This document shows positions 16,146 to 24,703 of a DNA stretch of 64,000 nucleotides, in pieces. The translations under genes were made by a program, and so were the position numbers. The notes below the pieces were generated by a model. The model worked only from the letters and a program-made list of their open reading frames with translations. It ran no database searches and was not told where the DNA came from. Source of the DNA: Bacteroides sp. 519 (lineage in GTDB: Bacteria > Bacteroidota > Bacteroidia > Bacteroidales > Bacteroidaceae); NCBI RefSeq assembly GCF_010500955.1, contig NZ_QVMJ01000032.1, forward strand, positions 1 through 64,000, in the 5' to 3' direction. Within the stretch, counting starts at the first letter, position 1. The number at the start of each line of letters is the position of its first letter.

Positions 16146-17774
16146 TTATTTCTTAGCTTTCCACTCAGCCGCGTACTCATCCAGAATGCTCCTTATCCCT
16201 TTACCAATAACTACATAATCCTTTTCATTGAGATTAGCCAATGATGCACGGATGCTCCATTCAGGCCCATCGAATCCGCCACCATTCAGCAGAACCAGTG
16301 AGGTTTCGTTTGCCAGGCGGAATACCACATCAACAGGTTCGTAGTTTGCTTTCAGGTATTTAACAAAATCAGTTCCGTATAGTTTCTCGGCCCATACAAT
16401 CATATCAATTTCGGCATAATATCCTGCACGTAACGGATCATCAGTGAAGGTAAAGCCTGTATTTTCCCAAAGCGCTTTTAACCGGCTTTGGATAATTTCC
16501 TGCATCTTGATTTTATATTTATCTTCTTTATCTAACAAAGAGAATGCAGCAAACAAAGTCATCTGAATTTGTTGAGGCAGCGATAAACCGGCTGTATGGT
16601 TCAGGGCTATCTGACGGCTGTCGGCTACCATGCGGTCAATAAACTTCATCTTTTCCGGATGCAGTGTTAGGCTCTCGTACCGGTTGTGTAATGCTTGCTT
16701 TTTGTCATCGGGCAATTGAGCAATCATCTTATCGTAAATATTGTCTTGATGCAGGGCAATTACAGCATCTCTCCATCCTGTTGCTCCAAAATATTTAGAG
16801 AATGAATATACACACAGTGTGTTGTGTGGTAAAACCTTCATGAACGATTTGAAGTGAGGAATAAATGTTCCATAAACATCATCAGTAATAATCATCAGGT
16901 TAGGATTATCATTCTTTACAATATCAGCAATTTGTTGCATGGTATCGTTGTCCATAGCATAACTTGGCGGGTTGCTTGGATTGATCACAAAGAGCGCTTT
17001 AATCTTTGGGTCCTTTATCTTATCTATTTCTTCTTTGCGATATTGCCATGTGTGGAAACCATCCTTTGTCATTTTATCGGCACAGATTTCAATCATATTG
17101 AAGCTGTATCTGCTTAAATGAGGAATCTCAATATACGGTGTAAAGGCAGGTGTAAGAAGTGCTATTCCATCGCCTTTGTTCAATAAGAAGTTCTCCTGCA
17201 ACGAATCGAAGAGGTAACACATTGCTGCGGTTCCGCCTTCGGTAGCAAATAGATCGAACTTACCTTTAGGCGCTTTACGGTCGCACATTTCCTGAATCAG
17301 ATAATCGTGAACTATCTGTTCTGTAAATTTCAATATGCGGTCGGGTACCGGATATTGATCACCAATAACCCCTTCGGCCCACTCATGAATAAGATCGTCC
17401 GGGTCGGCAGCATGTTCAAGTAACATATAGTTGTAGGCACCAATCAACAACTCGGCACCAGCTTCTTTTTCGTGTTTTTTGATGAATGCTTCGAAACGTG
17501 ATGCTATTCCATCCTTTTCGGGGATACCTGCAATACCTTCTTTTAACAACATAACTCTTTTACATTCTTCAAGGCCAAACCGGCCAAGAAGGAAAAAGGC
17601 TTCTCTGGGTACTGTTGCAATCCAGTTAGGATTACCACGCCCTGCATTAAGCATGGTGCGGGTTATTTTCTTAATACTAACATCTGCCAGTTCAATTAGC
17701 TTGTTTTTTAATTCAAATGGGCTAATGCTTTCCATCTGTTTTTGGTAGCTTCTACCTGTAATCTGATTATCCAT
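16146..17774 (-). CDS. aspD: Aspartate 4-decarboxylase (bifunctional aspartate aminotransferase)
   Basis: This is a PLP fold-type I enzyme that releases the beta-carboxyl of L-aspartate to give L-alanine and CO2, consuming one cytoplasmic proton. At 542 aa it is much longer than ordinary aspartate aminotransferases and matches the decarboxylase family. It shows NAGRGNPNWIATVPREAFF, LFATEGGTAAMCYLFDSL, INPSNPPSYAM, a TDDVYGTF segment and the PLP lysine in YSFSKYFGATGWRD. The antiporter gene aspT lies upstream on the same strand, which makes the assignment strong. Product alanine leaves via AspT in exchange for aspartate, building membrane potential and a pH gradient. Confidence 0.93.
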   Translation of the reverse strand: MDNQITGRSYQKQMESISPFELKNKLIELADVSIKKITRTMLNAGRGNPNWIATVPREAFFLLGRFGLEECKRVMLLKEGIAGIPEKDGIASRFEAFIKKHEKEAGAELLIGAYNYMLLEHAADPDDLIHEWAEGVIGDQYPVPDRILKFTEQIVHDYLIQEMCDRKAPKGKFDLFATEGGTAAMCYLFDSLQENFLLNKGDGIALLTPAFTPYIEIPHLSRYSFNMIEICADKMTKDGFHTWQYRKEEIDKIKDPKIKALFVINPSNPPSYAMDNDTMQQIADIVKNDNPNLMIITDDVYGTFIPHFKSFMKVLPHNTLCVYSFSKYFGATGWRDAVIALHQDNIYDKMIAQLPDDKKQALHNRYESLTLHPEKMKFIDRMVADSRQIALNHTAGLSLPQQIQMTLFAAFSLLDKEDKYKIKMQEIIQSRLKALWENTGFTFTDDPLRAGYYAEIDMIVWAEKLYGTDFVKYLKANYEPVDVVFRLANETSLVLLNGGGFDGPEWSIRASLANLNEKDYVVIGKGIRSILDEYAAEWKAKK

Positions 17775-17840
17775 AATTTTAAAGTTTTTGAGTTGAATTA
17801 TTCATACTTGTTTGGTTCAGTTAGGGGCTTTTTTGAACTA

Positions 17841-18190
17841 AAATTAAAACACAGAGTCACAGAAACACTGAGCTTTTCCTTGTGCTGAACACAGAGTTAT
17901 TGTATGACAAAAGCGAATCCTCGTGAGCTTTGTTTTCTCTTTGCCACGTAGTGGCTATCTGTTCATAGCCCCGTGCGGGAGCGCGGGGTCTTGGTTGTGG
18001 CACCTTTCCTTGCGCCCCTATCGGGGTGCTATATGGAAAATAACATAGCACCCCGATGGGGCGCTTGCCATATTTGCTTTTGGGGTCCCCGCGCTCCCGC
18101 ACGGGTCTATGAACAGATAGCCACTACGTGGCCCTCCGTGTTCAGCACAAGGAAAAGCTCCGTGTTTCTGTGCCTCTGTGTTTTAATTTC
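17841..18190. repeat. 350-bp nested palindrome between aspT and aspD
   Basis: The outer arms AAACACAGAG...CTTTTCCTTGTGCTGAACAC pair with GTGTTCAGCACAAGGAAAAG...CTGTGTTTTAATTT. The middle arms GCCACGTAGTGGCTATCTG...GCGGGAGCGCGGGG pair with CCCCGCGCTCCCGC...CAGATAGCCACTACGTGG. The inner arms are GCGCCCCTATCGGGGTGCTA and TAGCACCCCGATGGGGCGC. The region is non-coding. Confidence 0.8.
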
Positions 18191-18206
18191 AATCGTCTAA
18201 ATCCCA

Positions 18207-19907
18207 TTACATCATTAATACAATTGCCACTCCCCATATAATTAACAGTGTATTACCTACTGCATAAGTTACGGTATATCCCAGTGCAGGGGTCTGACTT
18301 TCTACTGCATCCTGAATAGCACCCAATGCAGCTGTTGTTGTACGTGCGCCGGCAGTACATCCCAGTACATAAGCAGGATGGAATTTAAAAATGTATTTGG
18401 CCATTAATAAACCGGCAATAAGAGGTATGGCAGTTGCAAGTGCTCCAACTACAAACAGGCTGATACCTACTTGTTGAAAACCAGCTACGAAACCCGGACC
18501 AGCCGAAATACCTACTACAGCAATAAACATATTAAGACCTACATTATTAAGTATCCATTGAGCAGGTTCGGGAATACGACCAAATGTTGGATGCTTACCA
18601 CGAAGCCAACCAAAGATTAATCCCATAATCAAAGCGCCACCACTGGTACTTAAGCTTAAAGGAACTCCACCAAGGTGTATGGTTAACGCACCAAACAGTC
18701 CTCCCAAAAGTATTCCTAATCCAACAAAGATCATATCTGTTTGATTGGTAGGGCGGTCTACATATCCCATTTGTTTGGCGGCTACTTCTACATCTCTTTT
18801 CATACCCACAAGTTCAATAACATCACCTGCATCAATAACCGTTTTAGCTAGTACCGGTATTTTTACTCCGGAGCGGTTAATGCTTTTAATGCTTACCCCA
18901 TGCATAAACTTTTGGCTATTAATGTATTCCACATTCCTGGTAGCACAGGTTTTGCGGGTAACCATAACCGGTAATGTTTCGGCTGGGAAATCTAATAAAA
19001 GAGCATCCAATACTTCCGGACCAATCCAATCTTCTTCTCCAATAACAAACTCTCTTCTTCCACTGAGCACTACCTCATCGTTTTTCTTGAGTATCAAATC
19101 CGGGCTAACTTCTTTTATGGTGAGTTGTCCTTCCTGTCTTACTCTTTCAACAAAGAGATTCTTGTTTTCTTTCTGAAAATGTTTTTCCAGTTCGGCAATT
19201 GTTTTACCATTTCCAAACCAATCGTTTGTTATTTTATAAGCGCGGAATACAACCGGACGTGCAGCTTCCATAAATCCGGGCTCGTCGGCATCCGTTTTTC
19301 CCATTTTACCTTCCAGCTCCTTACATGCGGCTTTTACTTTATCTAAACCGCCCAACATACGCGGACCAATGGAAGCTAATATCCATGCCGAACCTGCTGT
19401 ACCAAAAATGTAAGTTACAGCATACGCAACAGGTATTATATTAATATAGCTGGCTTGTTCGGCGGCACTTAAGCCTAACCCTTTAATCGTGTCTTCGGCT
19501 ACACCGATAACAGCAGATATGGTTTGCGAACCGGCAAGTAAACCGGCAGCTTCGCCAGCATTGTAACCCATAATTTTTGCTAAAGCCCATGGTGCTAAGA
19601 GGCATATAATACACATAAGTGCGGCAAATCCCATCTGTGGCAAACCGTCCTTCTTGAGTCCGCGAAAAAACTGGGGTCCAACTTTATAACCGATTGCAAA
19701 AAGAAAAAGAAGAAAGAACACCGATTTTATAGGGCCGTCTACAGTAATGTTTAACTGCCCAACCAATACTCCAACAAGTAATACACTTGTAACTGTGCCC
19801 AAGCTGAACTTTCCGATTTTAAGTTTTCCAATCCAGAAACCAGCAAAGATTGTCAGGAATATGGCTAATTCGGGATGTTCTCTGAGTTGATTTACAATCC
19901 ATTCCAT
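18207..19907 (-). CDS. aspT: Aspartate:alanine antiporter AspT
   Basis: This is an electrogenic exchanger of the aspartate:alanine exchanger family (TC 2.A.81) in the inner membrane. At 566 aa it has N-terminal membrane helices (about 10-185, e.g. LAIFLTIFAGFWIGKLKIG and FFLLFLFAIGYKVGPQFF). A central soluble region (about 200-370) holds two RCK-C/TrkA-C-like domains. A second block of helices (about 385-566) includes FIAVVGISAGPGFVAGFQQVG and GCTAGARTTTAALGAIQDAV. Exchange of aspartate(1-) for alanine(0), coupled to AspD, forms an indirect proton pump. It is separated from aspD by a long nested palindrome, and I found no consensus promoter upstream on the minus strand. Confidence 0.93.
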   Translation of the reverse strand: MEWIVNQLREHPELAIFLTIFAGFWIGKLKIGKFSLGTVTSVLLVGVLVGQLNITVDGPIKSVFFLLFLFAIGYKVGPQFFRGLKKDGLPQMGFAALMCIICLLAPWALAKIMGYNAGEAAGLLAGSQTISAVIGVAEDTIKGLGLSAAEQASYINIIPVAYAVTYIFGTAGSAWILASIGPRMLGGLDKVKAACKELEGKMGKTDADEPGFMEAARPVVFRAYKITNDWFGNGKTIAELEKHFQKENKNLFVERVRQEGQLTIKEVSPDLILKKNDEVVLSGRREFVIGEEDWIGPEVLDALLLDFPAETLPVMVTRKTCATRNVEYINSQKFMHGVSIKSINRSGVKIPVLAKTVIDAGDVIELVGMKRDVEVAAKQMGYVDRPTNQTDMIFVGLGILLGGLFGALTIHLGGVPLSLSTSGGALIMGLIFGWLRGKHPTFGRIPEPAQWILNNVGLNMFIAVVGISAGPGFVAGFQQVGISLFVVGALATAIPLIAGLLMAKYIFKFHPAYVLGCTAGARTTTAALGAIQDAVESQTPALGYTVTYAVGNTLLIIWGVAIVLMM

Positions 19908-20509
19908 AAATTAAAATTAGTTTGTTATTAGTAGTTAGTACTATAACAGAATAGAATGAAAAGTGTTTGATTGGGAATGAGAAAATATATTGAGATTTTT
20001 TTTAGACAGAAGAACAAAAGAACATATAGCCTGAATTATTCATGTTTTTTGTTGTAGGCTAAAAACATTTGCGAAAAACGTGTTTTTGGGATGTATTTGA
20101 TTATGAGGCAATTATTGAAAACAGGAGAAATTCTTTCGCGAAAAAAAGTTCGCAAGAGGTTTGTTTTATAGGTTTTGAAAAATCTCTTGCGAAAATTAAC
20201 AAACGTTTGCTAAATGTCCTTTGGTTTAATGTATTGATTATTAAAGCTTTGCGTAAATAGTGAAAAGCCTGTTTTTCGAAAGTGACAGGTGTTACTGCTC
20301 TGGCATTGAGCTTTGCGAAAAAAATCTTATTTGTATGCGGTTGATTACCAGATAAATAATGTGTTTGCGACGAATAAAGGGCTTGTTTTATAAGAAAAAA
20401 TATAGTAGATTTGCGAAAATAACAACAGTAATCTAAATGAGACTGGTATACAGGTGGTTATGAAAGGATTGGAAAATAGTGGTTTTGTTAAGTTGTTGAT
20501 AATGAGACA
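19908..20509. other. CRISPR leader region
   Basis: AT-rich and non-coding. The motif TTGCGAAA occurs four times (20069, 20187, 20313, 20411) with several near-matches, and a promoter lies at 20383-20413. ATAGCCTGAATTATTCAT (20026-20043) recurs at 22176-22193 beyond the array. Confidence 0.65.
20383..20413 (+). promoter_or_regulatory. Promoter driving the CRISPR array
   Basis: TTG at 20383-20385, a 20-nt spacer and TAGATTTG at 20406-20413 match the Bacteroidota consensus exactly. A start near 20420 gives about 90 nt of leader before the first repeat and sets the direction of pre-crRNA transcription as left to right. Confidence 0.65.
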
Positions 20510-21437
20510 GAATGTTGTTGTGACTGCGTAAGCGGTATTGAGACACATAGGGTTAAATGAATATATATAGTTTATATGAATGTTGTTGTGACTGCGTAAG
20601 CGGTATTGAGACTAATCCTGCAATAATCAGTACTATTTTTATATTTGAATGTTGTTGTGACTGCGTAAGCGGTATTGAGACTTACTTTCATACACCATTA
20701 AGGCTTTCACGCCTTCGAATGTTGTTGTGACTGCGTAAGCGGTATTGAGACTCTTGTCAGAAAGAATCATTGCCTTTCCATCTGGAATGTTGTTGTGACT
20801 GCGTAAGCGGTATTGAGACACATACATTGCATTTTTTGCGGTGTTTTTGTTGAATGTTGTTGTGACTGCGTAAGCGGTATTGAGACTCCTCCAAAAACAT
20901 TTTTGATACTGTTTCAAAACGAATGTTGTTGTGACTGCGTAAGCGGTATTGAGACTAGATTCAACATCTACAATCACTTCCTCAGTTTGAATGTTGTTGT
21001 GACTGCGTAAGCGGTATTGAGACTGGACTTGGTTTGCAGTAATATTTCCCTATCTCGAATGTTGTTGTGACTGCGTAAGCGGTATTGAGACGACGATGTA
21101 AATATCTCCACAATTATATCCCAGTAGAATGTTGTTGTGACTGCGTAAGCGGTATTGAGACCTCCGAAGAGTCTGTTTGTAACTCCACTAAACGTTGAAT
21201 GTTGTTGTGACTGCGTAAGCGGTATTGAGACCTTAAAACCCATTGTCCTGCAAGTTTGTGGTTTGTGAATGTTGTTGTGACTGCGTAAGCGGTATTGAGA
21301 CTCTAACGCTATTTCTTCTTTGAATTCCATATTGAATGTTGTTGTGACTGCGTAAGCGGTATTGAGACGCTAACGTTCTCTTAAAATAAGCGTTGTTGTT
21401 TTGAATGTTGTTATGACTGCGTAAGCGGTATTGAGAC
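20510..21437 (+). CRISPR. CRISPR array, 14 repeats and 13 spacers, no cas genes nearby
   Basis: The 35-nt repeat begins GAATGTTGTTGTGAC and ends GCGGTATTGAGAC. Repeats start at 20510, 20578, 20647, 20717, 20785, 20852, 20921, 20989, 21057, 21127, 21197, 21267, 21334 and 21403. Spacers are 32-35 nt and all different. Thirteen repeats are identical; the last has one G-to-A change (GTTGTTATGAC), as expected at the leader-distal end. The 3' end ATTGAGAC resembles the ATTGAAAC handle of many type I and III repeats, but the type cannot be fixed without cas genes. Any open frames across it are repeat artefacts. Confidence 0.97.
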
Positions 21438-21765
21438 ATAGTTAACAAAATAATAAACCATAACGATTAATATACATGTAACCATCAAGTTTGATTACAT
21501 TACTATCGGTTCAACCAGAAGGTAGAGACGCAATGCATTGCGTCTATTATCAGAATTATCTGGCAAGGTTATAATCCCACAATGTTAACAGACGCAATGC
21601 ATTGCGTCTCTACTTTTAAAAATCCCCATCTTCGGGCCGTAGGCCCAGCTCAATTCAGCCCAACGCAACGCGTTGGGTAAGATAACCACCTTATACACAG
21701 CGCGTCCTGAAAGGACAGCTCAATAAAAATTATACTATTAATACAACAACCTTTTTGCAATCCCC
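21438..21765. repeat. Non-coding region with palindromic repeats after the CRISPR array
   Basis: AGACGCAATGCATTGCGTCT occurs twice (21526-21545 and 21589-21608), flanked by GTAGAG and CTCTAC so that the pair forms one larger inverted repeat. GGGCCGTAGGCCC and CAACGCAACGCGTTG are further small palindromes. No gene was seen. Confidence 0.7.
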
Positions 21766-22457
21766 TACAGAAGATTTATCGCAAAAAAACCATCATAACT
21801 ATCATAACGTACTTATCGAACTGTATTTCAATATATTACATTATGACAGATGCCCAAAAAGTAAAACATAAGTACCATTCGAAGTATCATAGAACAAAAA
21901 CAGTTTCATTATAACTTGATCTAAAAAAACAAGTAGTTTCATTTTGTTTTCTACTAATGAAACTATTAGTTTTCTATATAGGAAACAACTAGTTTCATAC
22001 GTAGAAAACAAGTAGTTTCCTATATAGAAAACAGTTGGTTTCCTACCGTGAAACCGTTGGTTTCCTACTGTGAAACTGTCAGTTTTGTATAGAGAAACAA
22101 ACAGCATCCTACAGAGAAGCAAAAACCACATAACCGCATAACTAAAATAACCCCAAATACATGAAAGTAATTAGCATAGCCTGAATTATTCATATTCCAG
22201 AATGGAAGGAGTTAAAGGGAGTTATCAGGAACTTTGCTCCTTAGGAGTTATAGCAATCACCGGCAAATATAATGCATGTAGTTGTGTATTAGATAGTTAA
22301 GAGTGGTTTGTGGCGATTTTGAGTGAATGGTTATGATACTTGCAATGGTACTTATGTTTTACTTTTTGGGTATCTATCATAGTGTATCATATTGAAATTC
22401 AGTTTGATAGGTGTGTTATGATACTTATGATAGTTTTTTGGGCAAAAATCTTCTGTA
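21766..22457. repeat. Long palindromic element with 22-nt minisatellite
   Basis: The outer arms TACAGAAGATTT...ACTATCATAAC (left) and GTTATGATACTTATGATAG...ATCTTCTGTA (right, ending 22457) are inverted. Inner arms near 21848-21892 (CCCAAAAAGTAAAACATAAG...) pair with 22330-22372. The loop (about 21925-22107) has about eight 22-23-nt units of the form AAAC-N6-GTTTC-N6. A GGAGTTAAAGGGAGTTATC hairpin sits inside the right half (about 22202-22255). The region is non-coding. Confidence 0.8.
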
Positions 22458-22526
22458 AGCGATAAGGTTTACACAGAAATTCAAAAATTCAAAACGGTTT
22501 CTAACCATATTTAGGATGAAAAGAAC

Positions 22527-22534
22527 TATTTTTG
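22527..22534 (+). promoter_or_regulatory. -7 element of the DUF262 operon
   Basis: TATTTTTG matches TAnnTTTG, with no good TTG 20 nt upstream. It overlaps a possible TTG start at 22532 and therefore favours the ATG at 22562. Confidence 0.45.
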
Positions 22535-22561
22535 TATTCAACAATTTATTATTGGCAAGCA

Positions 22562-23683
22562 ATGAAAGAGGACGAACCATTAGAAGGAGAATCTGGATTA
22601 GATATAACTGAAGAGGGCTCTATATATCCAAATACGGAAGTTAGGGTAGAAAAAGCACAGTATAGTATATTGCACTTGCAAACACTGTGCGAAAAAAGAA
22701 AAGAACTGATCATTGCTCCGAACTTTCAGCGCAACGAAGTGTGGAAAACCAAACAGGCTTCGGAACTGATTGAATCTATCTTGATGGGGATACCCATTCC
22801 ACTGATGTATCTTTTTGAGGCAAAAGATGGAAAGAAACAAGTGGTAGATGGACGTCAACGCATTACTGCGATACTGGATTTCATGAATAACAAACTCCGT
22901 CTGGAAAATCTAAAGATATTAAACGGTCTTAATAAAAAATATTTCTCTGATCTGGAACCTAAATTGCAAGGCATATTTGAAGATTACCAGCTCTCGTTTT
23001 ATATCATTCAACCACCAACACCCGAACGAATCAAATATGACATCTTTGATAGGGTGAACCGTGGAGGAACAAAACTAAACAATCAGGAAATGCGCAATGC
23101 CCTTTATCAAGGAAAGGCAACAGAACTGATTGATGCCATTTGCGAGTCGGAGGAGTTTAAAATAGCCACTGACTATGGGGTAAATCCGGCACGAATGAGA
23201 GATAGGTATATTGTGTTGCGTGCCATTGCCTTTTATTTTTTATTTGACGGAACGCTAAAACATGCCGATGTTGGCGGACAGCCAATAGAATACAAAAGTG
23301 ACATTGATGATTTTTTGGCTAAAGTGATGATTTACATAAATGAGAAGAAAAGCAATGATGAAATCGAAAGTCTTAAAGACCTCGTTCTTGGTGTATTAAG
23401 AGATATACATCTTATTCTTGGAAACAACGCATTCAGGTTTGAGAGTAAAGGAGGCAATAAACGAAGACCGATAAATATGCCATTATTCGAAAGCCTCATT
23501 TATTTGTTTCTTTATGAATGGGATATGACAGACAAAGAATATATTCGAAATGAAATAAATAAGCTCAAAAGAAAATTTGATTTAAGTGGTCTTTTCAGCA
23601 ACACAATAGACTCTACCAACAGTGTAGAATACCGGTTTGGCGAGATAGATCTGTTAATAAGAACTTTATCGGATAAAGAATGA
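22562..23683 (+). CDS. DUF262 (ParB/Srx-like) protein, candidate defence component
   Basis: This 373-aa protein carries the DUF262 signature: PNFQRNEVW (54-61), then IPIPLMYLFEAKDGKKQVVD and the DGRQR motif (96-100). In this superfamily the DGQQR-like motif binds nucleotide and, in GmrS, drives nucleotide-dependent cleavage of modified DNA. The C-terminal part is helical and lacks the DUF1524 HNH nuclease of GmrSD. The 4-nt ATGA overlap with the next gene shows translational coupling. The three-gene unit sits between a CRISPR array and a PUL, flanked on both sides by palindromic repeat DNA, as is usual for acquired defence genes. The defence role is inferred. Confidence 0.8.
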   Translation: MKEDEPLEGESGLDITEEGSIYPNTEVRVEKAQYSILHLQTLCEKRKELIIAPNFQRNEVWKTKQASELIESILMGIPIPLMYLFEAKDGKKQVVDGRQRITAILDFMNNKLRLENLKILNGLNKKYFSDLEPKLQGIFEDYQLSFYIIQPPTPERIKYDIFDRVNRGGTKLNNQEMRNALYQGKATELIDAICESEEFKIATDYGVNPARMRDRYIVLRAIAFYFLFDGTLKHADVGGQPIEYKSDIDDFLAKVMIYINEKKSNDEIESLKDLVLGVLRDIHLILGNNAFRFESKGGNKRRPINMPLFESLIYLFLYEWDMTDKEYIRNEINKLKRKFDLSGLFSNTIDSTNSVEYRFGEIDLLIRTLSDKE

Positions 23684-24699
23684 TACAAAATATAGAAATA
23701 GAAGGGCTTAAAAGCATTGAACAGCAAGAACTTACAATTAAGCCGTTAACAATTCTCACGGGATTGAATTCAACAGGTAAATCTACAGTATTGCAAGCAA
23801 TACTATTGGTGAGCAAGCATATTACTAAAAATAGAACAGTATTTGATGCGCACAATATACTGAGCTCATTTCAAACCTTACGGAATATTTATAAAAGATC
23901 AAAAGAAATAAAGATTGAGTTGAAGATATCAGGCGAGGTTATTCGTCTTGTTTTGAATGATGACGATAGTGTATTGATTCAAGCCAATGAAAACCAGACT
24001 CTTTCCGAACTGGAAAAAAACCTCTATTACCTATCTGCTGGTCGAATCGGTCCCGAAGAGGTAGCACGCATGGACAACCAGCACATTTATTGTGGCGAAA
24101 ATGGTTCGTATCTGTTTGGTACATTCGAGAAAGAGAAATCAACGCCTGTTGCCGAAAAGCTGATTAAAGAAACAAGCTCATACACATTGTCTACCCAGTT
24201 AAACTACTGGTTGAGCTACATTCTTGACATAAAGCTGGAACTAAATACAGAAAAACGGACAGAGCAATCTACCGAAGTCAGATTCAAAAGTGATGGTATT
24301 CCCAACCTTTTACCAACTCAACTGGGAGCAGGTGTAAGCTATTTAGCCAAAATACTCATCTTATGCCTGCGCGCCAAACCCGACGATACAATTATGATTG
24401 AGAATCCGGAAATACATCTGCATCCGGCAGCACAATCACGTTTGGGAGAATTCTTTTCTTTCATTGCCCAGGCAGGCATTCAATTAATTATTGAAACCCA
24501 CTGCGAGCATCTTATCAATAAAGTGCAGTACGAGATATTCAAAAAAAAGATAAAAGCAGAAGATGTAGCTATCTACTACAAAAAAGGTATTACAATTCCT
24601 TATGTAGAAATTGTATTAAACGAAAATGGTAGATTCAATGATGAGTTTCCTGAGGGTTTCTTTGATGCAACTCTGGCAGAACTTTTAGAAATGGAATAA
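23680..24699 (+). CDS. AAA ATPase with DUF3696-like C-terminus
   Basis: This 339-aa SMC/OLD-type ATPase has Walker A GLNSTGKST (28-36), an ABC-like signature in TQLGAGVSYLAKIL and Walker B TIMIENPEIHLHP. The switch histidine lies in LIIETHCEHLINK. The tail (GRFNDEFPEGFFDATLAELLEM) matches the DUF3696 pattern of ending in a P-GFFD motif. There is no TOPRIM domain, so it is not an OLD nuclease. It overlaps the DUF262 gene by ATGA and is followed after 4 nt by the PLD-like gene. It is likely the NTP-driven sensor or clamp of a three-component complex; its partners and trigger are unknown. Confidence 0.82.
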   Translation: MIQNIEIEGLKSIEQQELTIKPLTILTGLNSTGKSTVLQAILLVSKHITKNRTVFDAHNILSSFQTLRNIYKRSKEIKIELKISGEVIRLVLNDDDSVLIQANENQTLSELEKNLYYLSAGRIGPEEVARMDNQHIYCGENGSYLFGTFEKEKSTPVAEKLIKETSSYTLSTQLNYWLSYILDIKLELNTEKRTEQSTEVRFKSDGIPNLLPTQLGAGVSYLAKILILCLRAKPDDTIMIENPEIHLHPAAQSRLGEFFSFIAQAGIQLIIETHCEHLINKVQYEIFKKKIKAEDVAIYYKKGITIPYVEIVLNENGRFNDEFPEGFFDATLAELLEME

Positions 24700-24703
24700 G
24701 AAG

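Noticed and set aside
20639..21448. Open reading frames across the CRISPR array with repeated residue blocks
   Set aside because: They are translations of the 35-nt repeat in different frames; there is no start context and no codon bias.
21925..22107. Minisatellite considered as a second CRISPR array
   Set aside because: Units of 22-23 nt are contiguous with no unique spacers between them.
21841..22131. 96-aa minus-strand frame over the minisatellite
   Set aside because: Its periodic residues reflect the 22-nt units; it sits in the loop of a palindrome and has no promoter.
22562..24699. DUF262/ATPase pair considered as GmrSD, Gabija or OLD-type systems
   Set aside because: The DUF262 protein lacks the DUF1524 HNH domain, the ATPase lacks TOPRIM and no UvrD-like helicase is present.
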